Below, piece after piece: positions 1-5,533 of a stretch of DNA of 5,533 nucleotides. Source of the stretch: Bacillota bacterium (lineage in GTDB: Bacteria > Bacillota > Bacilli > Bacillales > Cytobacillaceae); contig JAUZPT010000214.1 in assembly GCA_030705745.1 (NCBI GenBank), forward strand, positions 1 to 5,533, in the 5' to 3' direction. How positions within the stretch are numbered: the first letter of the stretch is position 1; each line of letters starts with the position of its first letter. The notes beneath the pieces were generated by a model. That model was not told the DNA's origin, searched no databases, and was given only the letters and a program-made list of their open reading frames with translations. The translations under genes and the position numbers were made by a program.

Positions 1-53
1 ATTAATGAGGATTAATTTACGAGTTTCTAGAATAGTAACCTAAAGAGATAAAG

Positions 54-84
54 AAAACGCTTAGAAGAATTTTCTAAGCGTTTT
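54..84 (-). terminator. Rho-independent terminator after the MEDS gene, possibly bidirectional
   Basis: A perfect 13-bp inverted repeat has arms at 54-66 and 72-84 and a 5-base loop. It begins 5 bases after the stop codon of the MEDS gene when read on the minus strand. The minus-strand transcript ends the stem with UUUU and continues into CUUUAUCU, a typical U-rich tail. The plus-strand transcript also runs from UUUU into a U-rich stretch, so the element could stop transcription from both sides. This is seen directly in the sequence; termination itself is inferred. Confidence 0.85.
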
Positions 85-89
85 GTCTA

Positions 90-674
90 TTATTTCACAA
101 CAACCGATGGCTGGTATTGTTCGGAGACGATGAAATCATCTTCCATTAGAACATAAGGATGTGTCTCCATCAAAATCGTTTTGAGATAGTCTGGCATTCT
201 CTCTCCATCGTATGCACAAATTAATGGAAACGACAGCAAATTTACGGCTTCGTCTACTATTTTCTCGAAATCTTCTATTAGATGCAGCGGATCTTCCATA
301 GTAGCCCACTCCACATGTGCCCATGATCGGAATGAGATTTTATTTTCCACGTATGGCTGTACCGTTTTATTAAAGTAATCCTGGATTGCAGGAGGATGAT
401 AACTACCACTGGAATAATAGAAAGAGAAGTTGTTTACATGGTGAACGAATTTCATTTGATCTTTCGTTAACCGTGTGCTCAGTTCTTTGTGAATAATACG
501 GTAATTACGTTCATTTTCAATAAGAATAACGTAATCTCCCGCCACAATGCCATCTTGTATATAACTCACAACCTGTTCAATATAATTCTTCATATCATTA
601 TAGGAATACAGTACATGAACACCCTTTTGGTCCTCAAACAACTGGTTCATTTTGCTTTTCAAGGGATCACCCAT
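90..674 (-). CDS. Standalone MEDS-domain (DcmR-type) sensory protein
   Basis: The predicted cytoplasmic protein of 194 residues is essentially a single MEDS domain (methanogen/methylotroph DcmR sensory domain), a fold thought to bind small molecules in signalling proteins. Signs of the family are GVHVLYSY near residues 18-25, a following helix and strand (IQDGIVAGDYVILIEN, about 39-54), the central SWAHVEW motif (117-123), LICAYD (151-156) and a late HPYVL (172-176). There is no signal peptide, membrane segment, DNA-binding helix-turn-helix, kinase or other output domain, so it probably acts through a partner protein that is not visible here. Start choice: an ATG at 695 would give 201 residues, but its own bases are part of the GGAGGT sequence at 688-693, and nothing like a ribosome binding site lies upstream of it. 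That GGAGGT fits the ATG at 674 better, with a rather long 13-base spacer. The gene is separated from the upstream hydrolase gene by a terminator, so it should have its own promoter in 696-835; I saw no convincing one. The ligand is unknown. Family call is firm, exact start less so. Confidence 0.82.
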   Translation of the reverse strand: MGDPLKSKMNQLFEDQKGVHVLYSYNDMKNYIEQVVSYIQDGIVAGDYVILIENERNYRIIHKELSTRLTKDQMKFVHHVNNFSFYYSSGSYHPPAIQDYFNKTVQPYVENKISFRSWAHVEWATMEDPLHLIEDFEKIVDEAVNLLSFPLICAYDGERMPDYLKTILMETHPYVLMEDDFIVSEQYQPSVVVK

Positions 675-828
675 TCTTTTCGGTATTACCTCCATTTTAC
701 TAGATTTCTGTGTATAAAAGTAAAAATGAGAAATTTTATTTGTAAAAGGAGTAATGTTGTTAAAAAGTTTTCGAAGTTGTCGTAAGAATTGTGGTTTTTT
801 AATACTATAAAATTCTTTATTTTTCGGG

Positions 829-852
829 AAAAAAAAGACCTTTAAAAGGTCT
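829..852 (-). terminator. Rho-independent terminator overlapping the end of the hydrolase gene
   Basis: On the minus strand a short GC-containing stem AGACCT/AGGTCT (847-852 with 836-841, loop 842-846) is followed by a run of eight U (836-829, the first closing the stem). The hairpin contains the last codons and the TAA stop codon (842-844) of the secreted hydrolase gene, so coding sequence and terminator share bases. It should insulate the downstream MEDS gene from hydrolase transcription. The structure is seen directly; the stem is short, but the uninterrupted U tract makes the call fairly safe. Confidence 0.75.
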
Positions 853-2308
853 GAGCGATTTGTCTTGAAAATTGAATTATATCAAAATTGCTTTCATTAT
901 TTTCCATTATGATAATGGATATATTATCTTCTGGAAATCGAAGAAATTGTGCCTTGTAACCAGGCAAGCTACCCGAATGCTCTATCATCTTTTTTTGAAA
1001 TCGATTCGGTTTTTCTGTGATGTACCAGCCATATCCGTATTTGGTACTTCCAGCAACTAGGATATAACCTGTCTGCATTTTTTCTGTCTCTTTTTTATTT
1101 AACAATTTGTTTTCCTGAATAGCTGAATTGTATTTGAGCATATCTCCTACTGTGCTGACAACATCCCCTAAAGCAAAATTCAAACTTTTATCAATGTATT
1201 CAGATGGTTTGCCCATATTTTTATATCCAGATGCAATTGTTTCTGTTGGCTCAGTTAAAAAGGATGTGTGAATCATTCCTGCTGGTTTTAAAATATGCTC
1301 TCTAACATACTCGTGATAGGGCATTCCTGATAGCTTTTCAATAATGTAGCCCAGAATGAAATAGTTGGAATTAGAATAATGAAATTTGGTTCCAGGTTCA
1401 AAATCTAGCTTTTGGTTTTTTAATGCATCGATCACATCTTTTGTCTCTGCCTTCTTCCCGTTATCCACAACATTGAGCATTTCTTTGATTCCAGAACTGT
1501 GTGTCAATAAATTATGTAATGTGATTTTGTTCCCTTCTGAAAATCCAGAAATGAAATCGGACAACGGCTCGTTAATGGACAGTTTCCCTTCTTGTTCCAA
1601 CTGAAGGATACTGATAGCGGTAAAGGATTTAGTTTCCGAAGCAATAGGGAATACTGTATCGACGGTGTTTTTGATTCCTTTTTCTATATCTGCATATCCA
1701 AACCCTCTTTGATAGAGAATTTGGTTTCCTTTTGCAACAAGGATGGAACCGTTAAAATTTGATTTTTCTGCTTCGCTGTTCACAAATGAATTAATGGTAT
1801 CCGTTTGCTTTTCTAAATATGCGATTTTAGGTGTGTTGATAGAAATTGTTTTTGATTTAGAATCATAGGATACGGTGGCACCAAACAACTGAAAGACTAC
1901 TATTGGGGAAACCATTGTTTTTTTATTTATCACTTGTGTAGGTGCTGGTACCGTCAAAGCTTTCTGATTGACATAGATGGTATTTTTGTTTACCAGTAAT
2001 TTCACAGTTTTTGACCCTTTTGTTGCTGTTATAGATAAATCTTTGTTGTAAGTTATTTTTGCTCCCAGCGAATTAAAGATTTGTGTCATTGGAACGAGGT
2101 ATGCTCCATTTTTAATGACTGATGGCTGGGAGAAAGATTGTTTCATACCATTAATCTTTGAACTGATATTGATAATAGATGCACTTTTTACCGGAACATT
2201 GGTACTTACAGAAGCATATACTCCGTTAGCAATAACTGTCCCAGCTAAAATGGAAATGATTAATAAACGTTTAATAGCAAATTTGAATGTCCTTTTTTCA
2301 TTTCCCAC
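842..2308 (-). CDS. Secreted serine hydrolase, class C beta-lactamase/PBP fold, with copper-amine-oxidase-like stalk domain
   Basis: The 488-residue exported protein has a Sec signal peptide: basic n-region to residue 14, hydrophobic core 15-31, likely cleavage after VYA at residue 32. Residues about 50-160 resemble the copper amine oxidase N-terminal (stalk) domain common in secreted Firmicute proteins, with the repeated pattern YLVPMTQIFNSLGAKITYN and MVSPIVVFQLFGATVSYD. Residues about 165-485 form the serine beta-lactamase-like domain: catalytic SETK at 224-227, LLTHSSGI at 267-274, YSN at 311-313, the GDVVSTVGDML segment at 381-391, and HSG at 444-446 in the KTG-box position. These are the three active-site motifs of class C enzymes and related DD-peptidases and esterases, so an active acyl-serine enzyme is expected outside the membrane. 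Substrate is not predictable; resistance to beta-lactams should not be assumed, because most stand-alone members of this family are peptidases or esterases. Start is GTG at 2308, supported by AAAAGGAG with an 8-base spacer; the nearby ATG at 2301 is out of frame. No sorting signal or lipobox is visible. It seems to be a single-gene unit. Confidence 0.88.
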   Translation of the reverse strand: MGNEKRTFKFAIKRLLIISILAGTVIANGVYASVSTNVPVKSASIINISSKINGMKQSFSQPSVIKNGAYLVPMTQIFNSLGAKITYNKDLSITATKGSKTVKLLVNKNTIYVNQKALTVPAPTQVINKKTMVSPIVVFQLFGATVSYDSKSKTISINTPKIAYLEKQTDTINSFVNSEAEKSNFNGSILVAKGNQILYQRGFGYADIEKGIKNTVDTVFPIASETKSFTAISILQLEQEGKLSINEPLSDFISGFSEGNKITLHNLLTHSSGIKEMLNVVDNGKKAETKDVIDALKNQKLDFEPGTKFHYSNSNYFILGYIIEKLSGMPYHEYVREHILKPAGMIHTSFLTEPTETIASGYKNMGKPSEYIDKSLNFALGDVVSTVGDMLKYNSAIQENKLLNKKETEKMQTGYILVAGSTKYGYGWYITEKPNRFQKKMIEHSGSLPGYKAQFLRFPEDNISIIIMENNESNFDIIQFSRQIAQTF

Positions 2309-2316
2309 TTACAAGA

Positions 2317-2324
2317 CTCCTTTT
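2317..2324 (-). promoter_or_regulatory. Ribosome binding site that fixes the GTG start of the secreted hydrolase
   Basis: Read on the minus strand the sequence is AAAAGGAG, followed by 8 bases and then GTG at 2308. This near-ideal spacing decides in favour of the GTG start; the only ATG close by (2301) is in another frame. Confidence 0.8.
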
Positions 2325-2393
2325 ACTAAATGAGGTATTTTTATTATTTTCACTTTTCTTAATCTTACATCAATTTTGAATCTTGAGGGGAAA

Positions 2394-2421
2394 AATATAA
2401 AATTACTAATATCATTTACAA
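2394..2421 (-). promoter_or_regulatory. Possible sigma-A promoter for the secreted hydrolase
   Basis: On the minus strand TTGTAA (2421-2416) and TATATT (2399-2394) are separated by 16 bases and lie about 85 bases upstream of the GTG start. The -10 box matches the TATAAT consensus at five of six positions and the -35 box at four of six. The surrounding sequence is very AT-rich, so chance matches are common and this is only a candidate. Confidence 0.3.
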
Positions 2422-2499
2422 AAAAAGCTCCATTTTGCTGTGTCATTTTCAGATAAGCCAGGAAAGCCATTTATTTATTTCAACATGAAAAATAAGAGG

Positions 2500-2513
2500 T
2501 TAAAACGGTTTCA
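2500..2513 (+). promoter_or_regulatory. Near-consensus cre site (CcpA operator candidate)
   Basis: The 14-base sequence TTAAAACGGTTTCA matches the Bacillus catabolite-response consensus TGWAANCGNTNWCA at every defined position except the second (T instead of G), including the central CG. It lies about 80 bases before the start of the metallo-hydrolase gene, in the divergent intergenic region. If transcription starts just after the weak TAAAAT at 2545-2550, the site would be centred about 50 bases upstream, a place where CcpA can activate. It could equally act on neither gene. The match is seen; the function is inferred. Confidence 0.35.
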
Positions 2514-2567
2514 TCAAATACTGTGTAGAAAAAGAAAAATCTTCTAAAATAATACTATATTGATTTT

Positions 2568-2573
2568 AGGAGG
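2568..2573 (+). promoter_or_regulatory. Ribosome binding site that fixes the start of the metallo-hydrolase
   Basis: AGGAGG stands 7 bases before the ATG at 2581. An in-frame TTG at 2560 lies upstream of this site and would make the ribosome binding site part of the coding sequence, so the ATG is the real start. Confidence 0.9.
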
Positions 2574-2580
2574 AATAAAA

Positions 2581-3351
2581 ATGAAAATTCAATTGGTACG
2601 CCATGCAACGCATGTTATTACCTATAATGGGAAAAAATTATTACTCGATCCAATGTTCAGTGAAAAAGGGTCGCTTTTACCCGTTTTGAATGCTCCAAAT
2701 GAGCATTTGAATAATCCCTTAACCGAGCTTCCAATGGAAATCAAAGAGTTCATCAATGTTGACGCAATTGTGGTGACACATACCCACCGAGATCACTTTG
2801 ATGATGCAGCAATCGAGTGTCTGCCGAAAAGCCTTCCTTTATTTTGCCAGCCGGAGGATGAAAAAATCATTCAAGAAAAAGGCTTTACGAAGGTCATCCC
2901 GATCGAAAAGGACTACGACTGGGATGGTATTACATTGATACGGACCAAAGGGGAACATGGCAGGGGTGAGCTTGCGGAAAAAATGGGGCCAGTTTCAGGA
3001 TTTGTGTTTCATTCGGAGTTTGAACCAACACTATATATTATTGGGGACAGTGTATGGTATTCTGAAATAGAAGAGGTATTTACTCATTATTCCCCGGATT
3101 TTGCGATTGTGTTTGCAGGGGAAGCACAGTTTTTGCAAGGAGATCCAATAACGATGGGTCTTAACGATATCCATGCGATCGTCACCCGTTTTCCAAAAAC
3201 TAATTTGATTATCTCCCATATGGAATCATGGAATCACTGCGTTTTAACACGTAATGAAGTAAGAAATTTTATTAAAGAGAATCGTCTGGAAAAAAGGATA
3301 TGGGTACCTGAAAATGGGGAAATGGCCGGTGCCAGCACGGTTTCAAAATAA
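2581..3351 (+). CDS. UlaG-like metallo-beta-lactamase-fold metal-dependent hydrolase
   Basis: A cytoplasmic protein of 256 residues with no signal peptide. It has the complete ligand set of a binuclear metallo-beta-lactamase-fold enzyme: HTHRDH at 67-72 (the HxHxDH motif), H126 in GEHGRG, D156 in IIGDSVWY, and H213 in ISHMESW. The N-terminus, with RHATHVITYNGKKLLLDPMF, matches the group that includes UlaG (L-ascorbate-6-phosphate lactonase) and other small-molecule hydrolases rather than RNases or glyoxalases. The DNA-processing and RNase-specific extensions are absent. The exact substrate cannot be read from the sequence; a lactone, phosphoester or amide of a small metabolite is the general expectation. 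It is the first gene of a probable two-gene operon, its stop lying 16 bases before the EamA transporter gene, which suggests that the enzyme acts on a compound the transporter moves. No ascorbate PTS genes are nearby, so a UlaG role is not supported. The family call is firm; the substrate is unknown. Confidence 0.9.
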   Translation: MKIQLVRHATHVITYNGKKLLLDPMFSEKGSLLPVLNAPNEHLNNPLTELPMEIKEFINVDAIVVTHTHRDHFDDAAIECLPKSLPLFCQPEDEKIIQEKGFTKVIPIEKDYDWDGITLIRTKGEHGRGELAEKMGPVSGFVFHSEFEPTLYIIGDSVWYSEIEEVFTHYSPDFAIVFAGEAQFLQGDPITMGLNDIHAIVTRFPKTNLIISHMESWNHCVLTRNEVRNFIKENRLEKRIWVPENGEMAGASTVSK

Positions 3352-3353
3352 TT

Positions 3354-3359
3354 GAGGTG
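3354..3359 (+). promoter_or_regulatory. Ribosome binding site of the EamA transporter gene
   Basis: GAGGTG lies 8 bases before the ATG at 3368, just after the stop codon of the metallo-hydrolase gene. A second ATG at 3364 is in another frame and too close to the site. The placement supports translation of both genes from one mRNA. Confidence 0.6.
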
Positions 3360-3367
3360 TTTGATGT

Positions 3368-4264
3368 ATGGAAAAATGGAAGGGTGTAACATTGGTTGTG
3401 ATTTCTGCGATATGTTTCGGATTAATGAGCACACTTGCAAGATTGGCGCGCAGCTTTGGCGTCAATCTTTTAACGATGCTTAGCATTCGATTTTTGATCG
3501 CTTTTTGTATCTTGGTTGTAATCGGGTTCGCAACGAAGAAAAACTTTCGGATAAGTATAAAGGATTTTTTTGTTTTAACATTAATGGGGATATTCGGATA
3601 TGCTGTAATGGCCTTTTTGCTGTTTAGTTCGTATCATTATTTACCGGTCTCGATTGCAACCATTATTTTTTACATGTATCCGTTGTTAACCTATATTCTC
3701 TCTATTTTGCTAAAGTACGAGATTTTCAAGGTTAAAAAAGCAATTATTTATGCGATCTGTATTATTGGTCTCGTTACGAGCATTTATAGCGGGGGAGAAA
3801 TAGCACCTCTAGGCATTGTGTTTGCGATCAGTGCTGCAGCTATTTATAGCATATTTATAATCATCAGTGATACTTTAATCAAGGACATACCTTCGTTTGT
3901 CAGTACGACGATTATTTGTTTGACCGCTGGCTTAACTTTGCTTATTGTAGGCTTATTAAAACATGAGGTGTCTGTGAATCTTTCCTTAAATGGATGGGGC
4001 ATCATCCTTGTTTTTGCCATCGTGTCGACGGTTGTTCCAATCGTTTTCTTCTTTAACGGTGTAAAAATTATCGGAGCGGCAAATGCAGCTCTATTAAGTA
4101 CAATCGAGCCAGTAACTGCTATTTTATTATCGGTTGTGCTGTTTCATGATGTATTAAACTGGATTCAACAATTAGGAATCATCGTAGTCCTTGCCGCTAC
4201 TATGTTGAGCCAATATAAATCTCGTGTTGCCGACCATAGCTATATGGAAAAAATAAGTGCATAA
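3368..4264 (+). CDS. EamA-family (DMT superfamily) transporter
   Basis: An integral membrane protein of 298 residues, the usual length for a two-repeat EamA protein with ten membrane helices. The first EamA repeat covers about residues 5-140, with the typical helix-1 segment (ICFGLMSTLARLA), a conserved arginine in LSIRFLIAF (41), and FYMYPLLTYILS at 101-112. The second repeat covers about 148-285, with AAAIYSIFIIISDTLIKD, then NAALLSTIEPVTAILLSVVLFHD at roughly 239-261, containing the glutamate-proline pair typical of the repeat's end. Family members export or exchange amino acids, nucleotides, cofactors or other metabolites by secondary transport; the substrate and direction cannot be predicted here. 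It follows the metallo-hydrolase gene with a gap of 16 bases and has its own ribosome binding site, so the two are probably co-transcribed. The gene converges on the germination permease gene, with 77 bases between them. Nothing is truncated or unusual. Confidence 0.92.
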   Translation: MEKWKGVTLVVISAICFGLMSTLARLARSFGVNLLTMLSIRFLIAFCILVVIGFATKKNFRISIKDFFVLTLMGIFGYAVMAFLLFSSYHYLPVSIATIIFYMYPLLTYILSILLKYEIFKVKKAIIYAICIIGLVTSIYSGGEIAPLGIVFAISAAAIYSIFIIISDTLIKDIPSFVSTTIICLTAGLTLLIVGLLKHEVSVNLSLNGWGIILVFAIVSTVVPIVFFFNGVKIIGAANAALLSTIEPVTAILLSVVLFHDVLNWIQQLGIIVVLAATMLSQYKSRVADHSYMEKISA

Positions 4265-4284
4265 ATCCCGAAGGAGGGATATAT
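4261..4284 (-). terminator. Weak hairpin, possible terminator for the gerAB operon
   Basis: ATCCC at 4265-4269 pairs with GGGAT at 4276-4280 across a 6-base loop, with three further pairs beyond one mismatch. On the minus strand the stem is followed by UUUAU, so it may stop leftward transcription from the germination operon. It overlaps the stop codon of the EamA gene. The stem is short and the U tract poor. Confidence 0.3.
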
Positions 4285-4315
4285 TCCATTTGAGGATCTA
4301 CTAAGCCGAGCTTGA

Positions 4316-4340
4316 TATGCCATAATTTAATTTTGGTATG
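4316..4340 (+). terminator. Weak hairpin, possible terminator for the hydrolase-transporter operon
   Basis: ATGCCA at 4317-4322 pairs with TGGTAT at 4334-4339, using one G-U pair that forms only in the plus-strand transcript; on the minus strand the same position would be an A-C mismatch. Inner A-U pairs extend the stem past one mismatch. The sequence that follows is U-rich but interrupted. It sits two bases past the gerAB stop codon, between convergent genes. Confidence 0.35.
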
Positions 4341-4341
4341 T

Positions 4342-5448
4342 TCATGATTTTGATTGTTTATCTTTCAACTTCTTCTTACATATGTTCACGATCATTAAAA
4401 TCAATGGTAACAAGACTCCGATAGTAAACGCAAAAGGTATCCAGGTTTGATCGTTCCATTTCGCAGCATAAACCGTATCATGATAGAGGTCAGGCGAAAT
4501 GAACGCCATCAACAAACCTAATGGAAATGAAAAAATTTTATAATTTTTGATATTCATGATTTGGGAAAGTCCGAGTACAGCTGCATAAAAATAAAGCGTG
4601 CATTTGTAATAAATAGTGACAATCCAAATAATCGCGAGCAGGACTTCAATTCTTGAGAGGAATTTTCCAACATTAATTTTTTTAGCTAAGGCGTAGCTTG
4701 GATACGCTTGTAATGACGTAAGATCTGCTCCAAAGACAAGAATGGTAAATAAAGTAGTTAGGATTAAAAAAATTCCGCCTATAAGATGTCCAGTTAGGAA
4801 AGCCTTTTTGGACGCCTCGGGATTTGAGATTTTTGGTAAAACCATTAACATCACGACTAATGGCATTGAAGTAATACTGATAAAAGACAAAGTCGCCCGA
4901 GTAACTGGCTTGAAATCAACATCAAATAGGGGAAGGAGATTCTCTACTTTTGAATCCTTTAATGTAAAAAGGATGAGAATCGAAAATAATAGAATGATCC
5001 AAGGTAAGTAAATTTCGGCACTACGAGCTACAGCCGTGATACCAATTCGCACGCCGTAAACAACTGATAAAGCAAAAAGGATGTTGACTGCAATCATTGG
5101 TGTTTCTGTAAATACCTGAGTGCTCATGAAGTTTCCAACCACCCATAATAGCGTCGTTGCACCAATAAAAGAAAAAAATACAAATAAAGCGGCTGCGGAC
5201 TTTCCTAACCAATTACCAAGAATCTGTTCGCAGTATTCCACGATACTCATCTTCGGGGAATTTTTCGTTAAAGAATGTAACATTAGTATTAAAAGCATTC
5301 CCATTCCCATCCCAAGGCAAGCCGGCATCCATGCACTTTGTTTGGCCTCGAATGCTAATCCTGCAGGTGTAATCAATATTGAAGTGCCAATTGTGAAAAA
5401 AATAACTAATATTCCAAATTGGCTGGACGTGATTGTTTGTTCATTCAT
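4342..5448 (-). CDS. GerAB-type endospore germination permease (GerB subunit)
   Basis: An integral membrane protein of 368 residues, the normal length of the spore germination B subunit, with about ten hydrophobic helices. The family belongs to the APC transporter superfamily and forms the germinant-binding part of receptors in the spore inner membrane, with an A subunit and a C lipoprotein. Family marks are the N-terminus ITSSQFGILVIFFTIGTSIL, the PAGLAFEAKQSAWMP segment at 28-42, IVEYCEQILGNWLGK at 69-83, ARSAEIYLPW at 141-150 (R142, E145, P149), and a basic cytoplasmic tail. The germinant cannot be predicted. The start is fixed from upstream by two in-frame TGA codons at 5455-5460, leaving ATG 5448 as the first usable start. 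No good ribosome binding site stands at normal distance; GGAG lies 17 bases away, so translation may be coupled to the preceding gene, which ends 9 bases upstream. No germination gene follows, so the operon order is likely A-C-B, or some partners lie elsewhere. The gene name is given at family level only, since gerAB, gerBB and gerKB homologues cannot be told apart here. Confidence 0.93.
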   Translation of the reverse strand: MNEQTITSSQFGILVIFFTIGTSILITPAGLAFEAKQSAWMPACLGMGMGMLLILMLHSLTKNSPKMSIVEYCEQILGNWLGKSAAALFVFFSFIGATTLLWVVGNFMSTQVFTETPMIAVNILFALSVVYGVRIGITAVARSAEIYLPWIILLFSILILFTLKDSKVENLLPLFDVDFKPVTRATLSFISITSMPLVVMLMVLPKISNPEASKKAFLTGHLIGGIFLILTTLFTILVFGADLTSLQAYPSYALAKKINVGKFLSRIEVLLAIIWIVTIYYKCTLYFYAAVLGLSQIMNIKNYKIFSFPLGLLMAFISPDLYHDTVYAAKWNDQTWIPFAFTIGVLLPLILMIVNICKKKLKDKQSKS

Positions 5449-5457
5449 ACTTTGTCA

Positions 5458-5532
5458 TCAACTTTCTCCATAGCTAATGTCTTCCAAGGGTGGGTACTCC
5501 TGCTGAATCGTCAGTTTGTACTGTTTATTCAT
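5458..5532 (-). CDS. C-terminal end of an upstream gene, probably another germination receptor subunit (partial)
   Basis: The minus strand is open from the window edge to a TGA at 5458-5460, immediately followed by a second TGA. It encodes a hydrophilic tail of 24 visible residues ending in PPLEDISYGES. The other two frames close within the first few codons, so this is the only frame that can be coding here. It ends 9 bases before gerAB and in the same frame, as expected for an operon. A charged, proline-containing tail would suit the cytoplasmic end of a GerA-type A subunit. It does not resemble the usual end of C-subunit lipoproteins as I remember it, but 24 residues are too few to decide. 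The ATG at the very edge has no visible ribosome binding site and is probably an internal codon. Confidence 0.5.
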   Translation of the reverse strand: MNKQYKLTIQQEYPPLEDISYGES

Positions 5533-5533
5533 G

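Noticed and set aside
2..43. Short open frame on the plus strand from the left edge ending in TAA just before the terminator, which could be the tail of a convergent gene.
   Set aside because: Only 13 codons are visible, with no recognisable protein features; such a frame is expected by chance. It remains possible because the hairpin at 54-84 could serve both strands.
489..785. Open frame of 98 codons on the plus strand, antisense to the MEDS gene start and running into the intergenic region.
   Set aside because: The translation is low in complexity and resembles no protein; it lies mostly opposite a well-supported gene and has no convincing ribosome binding site.
842..2308. Annotation of the secreted hydrolase as an antibiotic-resistance AmpC beta-lactamase.
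   Set aside because: The motifs show the fold and mechanism only. The stalk domain, Gram-positive setting and divergence make a peptidase or esterase role at least as likely.
2485..2547. Small plus-strand open frame of 20 codons in the divergent intergenic region, encoding a very basic peptide (begins MKNKRLKRF).
   Set aside because: There is no Shine-Dalgarno sequence before its ATG, and lysine and arginine codons are frequent by chance in A-rich DNA. It also covers the cre-like site.
2545..2558. TAAAAT and TACTAT as -10 boxes for the metallo-hydrolase operon.
   Set aside because: Neither has a recognisable -35 box at 16-18 bases, and TACTAT would place the transcription start almost on the ribosome binding site. 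The promoter could not be called with confidence.
4270..4295. Strong Shine-Dalgarno-like AAGGAGGGA at 4271-4279 after the EamA gene, suggesting a small third gene.
   Set aside because: No ATG, GTG or TTG start follows at suitable spacing with an open frame of useful length; the purine run is part of a short hairpin.
4742..5473. Plus-strand open frames opposite the germination permease gene (4742-5011 and 5120-5473).
   Set aside because: They are antisense shadows of a membrane-protein gene with clear family identity, and their translations look like no known protein.

Overview
The window looks like ordinary chromosomal DNA from a low-GC, spore-forming Firmicute, most likely a member of the Bacillaceae. 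The base composition is AT-rich, start codons are mostly preceded by strong purine-rich Shine-Dalgarno sequences, and one gene encodes a spore germination permease. I cannot name a genus from the sequence alone.

Layout: four complete transcription units and one gene tail. (1) Positions 90-674, minus strand: a standalone MEDS-domain (DcmR-type sensory) protein, closed at its 3' end by a hairpin with a 13-bp perfect stem. (2) 842-2308, minus strand: a secreted serine hydrolase of the class C beta-lactamase/penicillin-binding-protein fold, carrying an N-terminal copper-amine-oxidase-like stalk domain. Its terminator overlaps its stop codon. (3) 2309-2580: a divergent intergenic region with a possible sigma-A promoter for the hydrolase and a near-consensus catabolite-response (cre) site facing the rightward genes. 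(4) 2581-4264, plus strand: a two-gene operon of an UlaG-like metallo-beta-lactamase-fold hydrolase followed 16 bases later by an EamA-type (DMT superfamily) transporter. (5) 4342-5448, minus strand: a GerAB-type endospore germination permease, converging on the transporter gene with two small hairpins between them. (6) 5458-5532, minus strand: the C-terminal end of another gene in the same frame and probably the same operon as gerAB, cut by the window edge.

How they work together: only two associations are supported. The metallo-hydrolase and EamA transporter are probably co-transcribed and may act on related small molecules. The germination permease is probably the last gene of a ger operon whose other subunits lie beyond the right edge. 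The MEDS protein and the secreted hydrolase look like independent genes. I found no mobile element, CRISPR array, tRNA, rRNA or clear riboswitch. Nothing here convincingly amounts to a new system; the points worth a second look are the stalk-hydrolase fusion, the lone MEDS sensor, the hydrolase-transporter pair with its cre-like site, and the weak ribosome binding site of gerAB.
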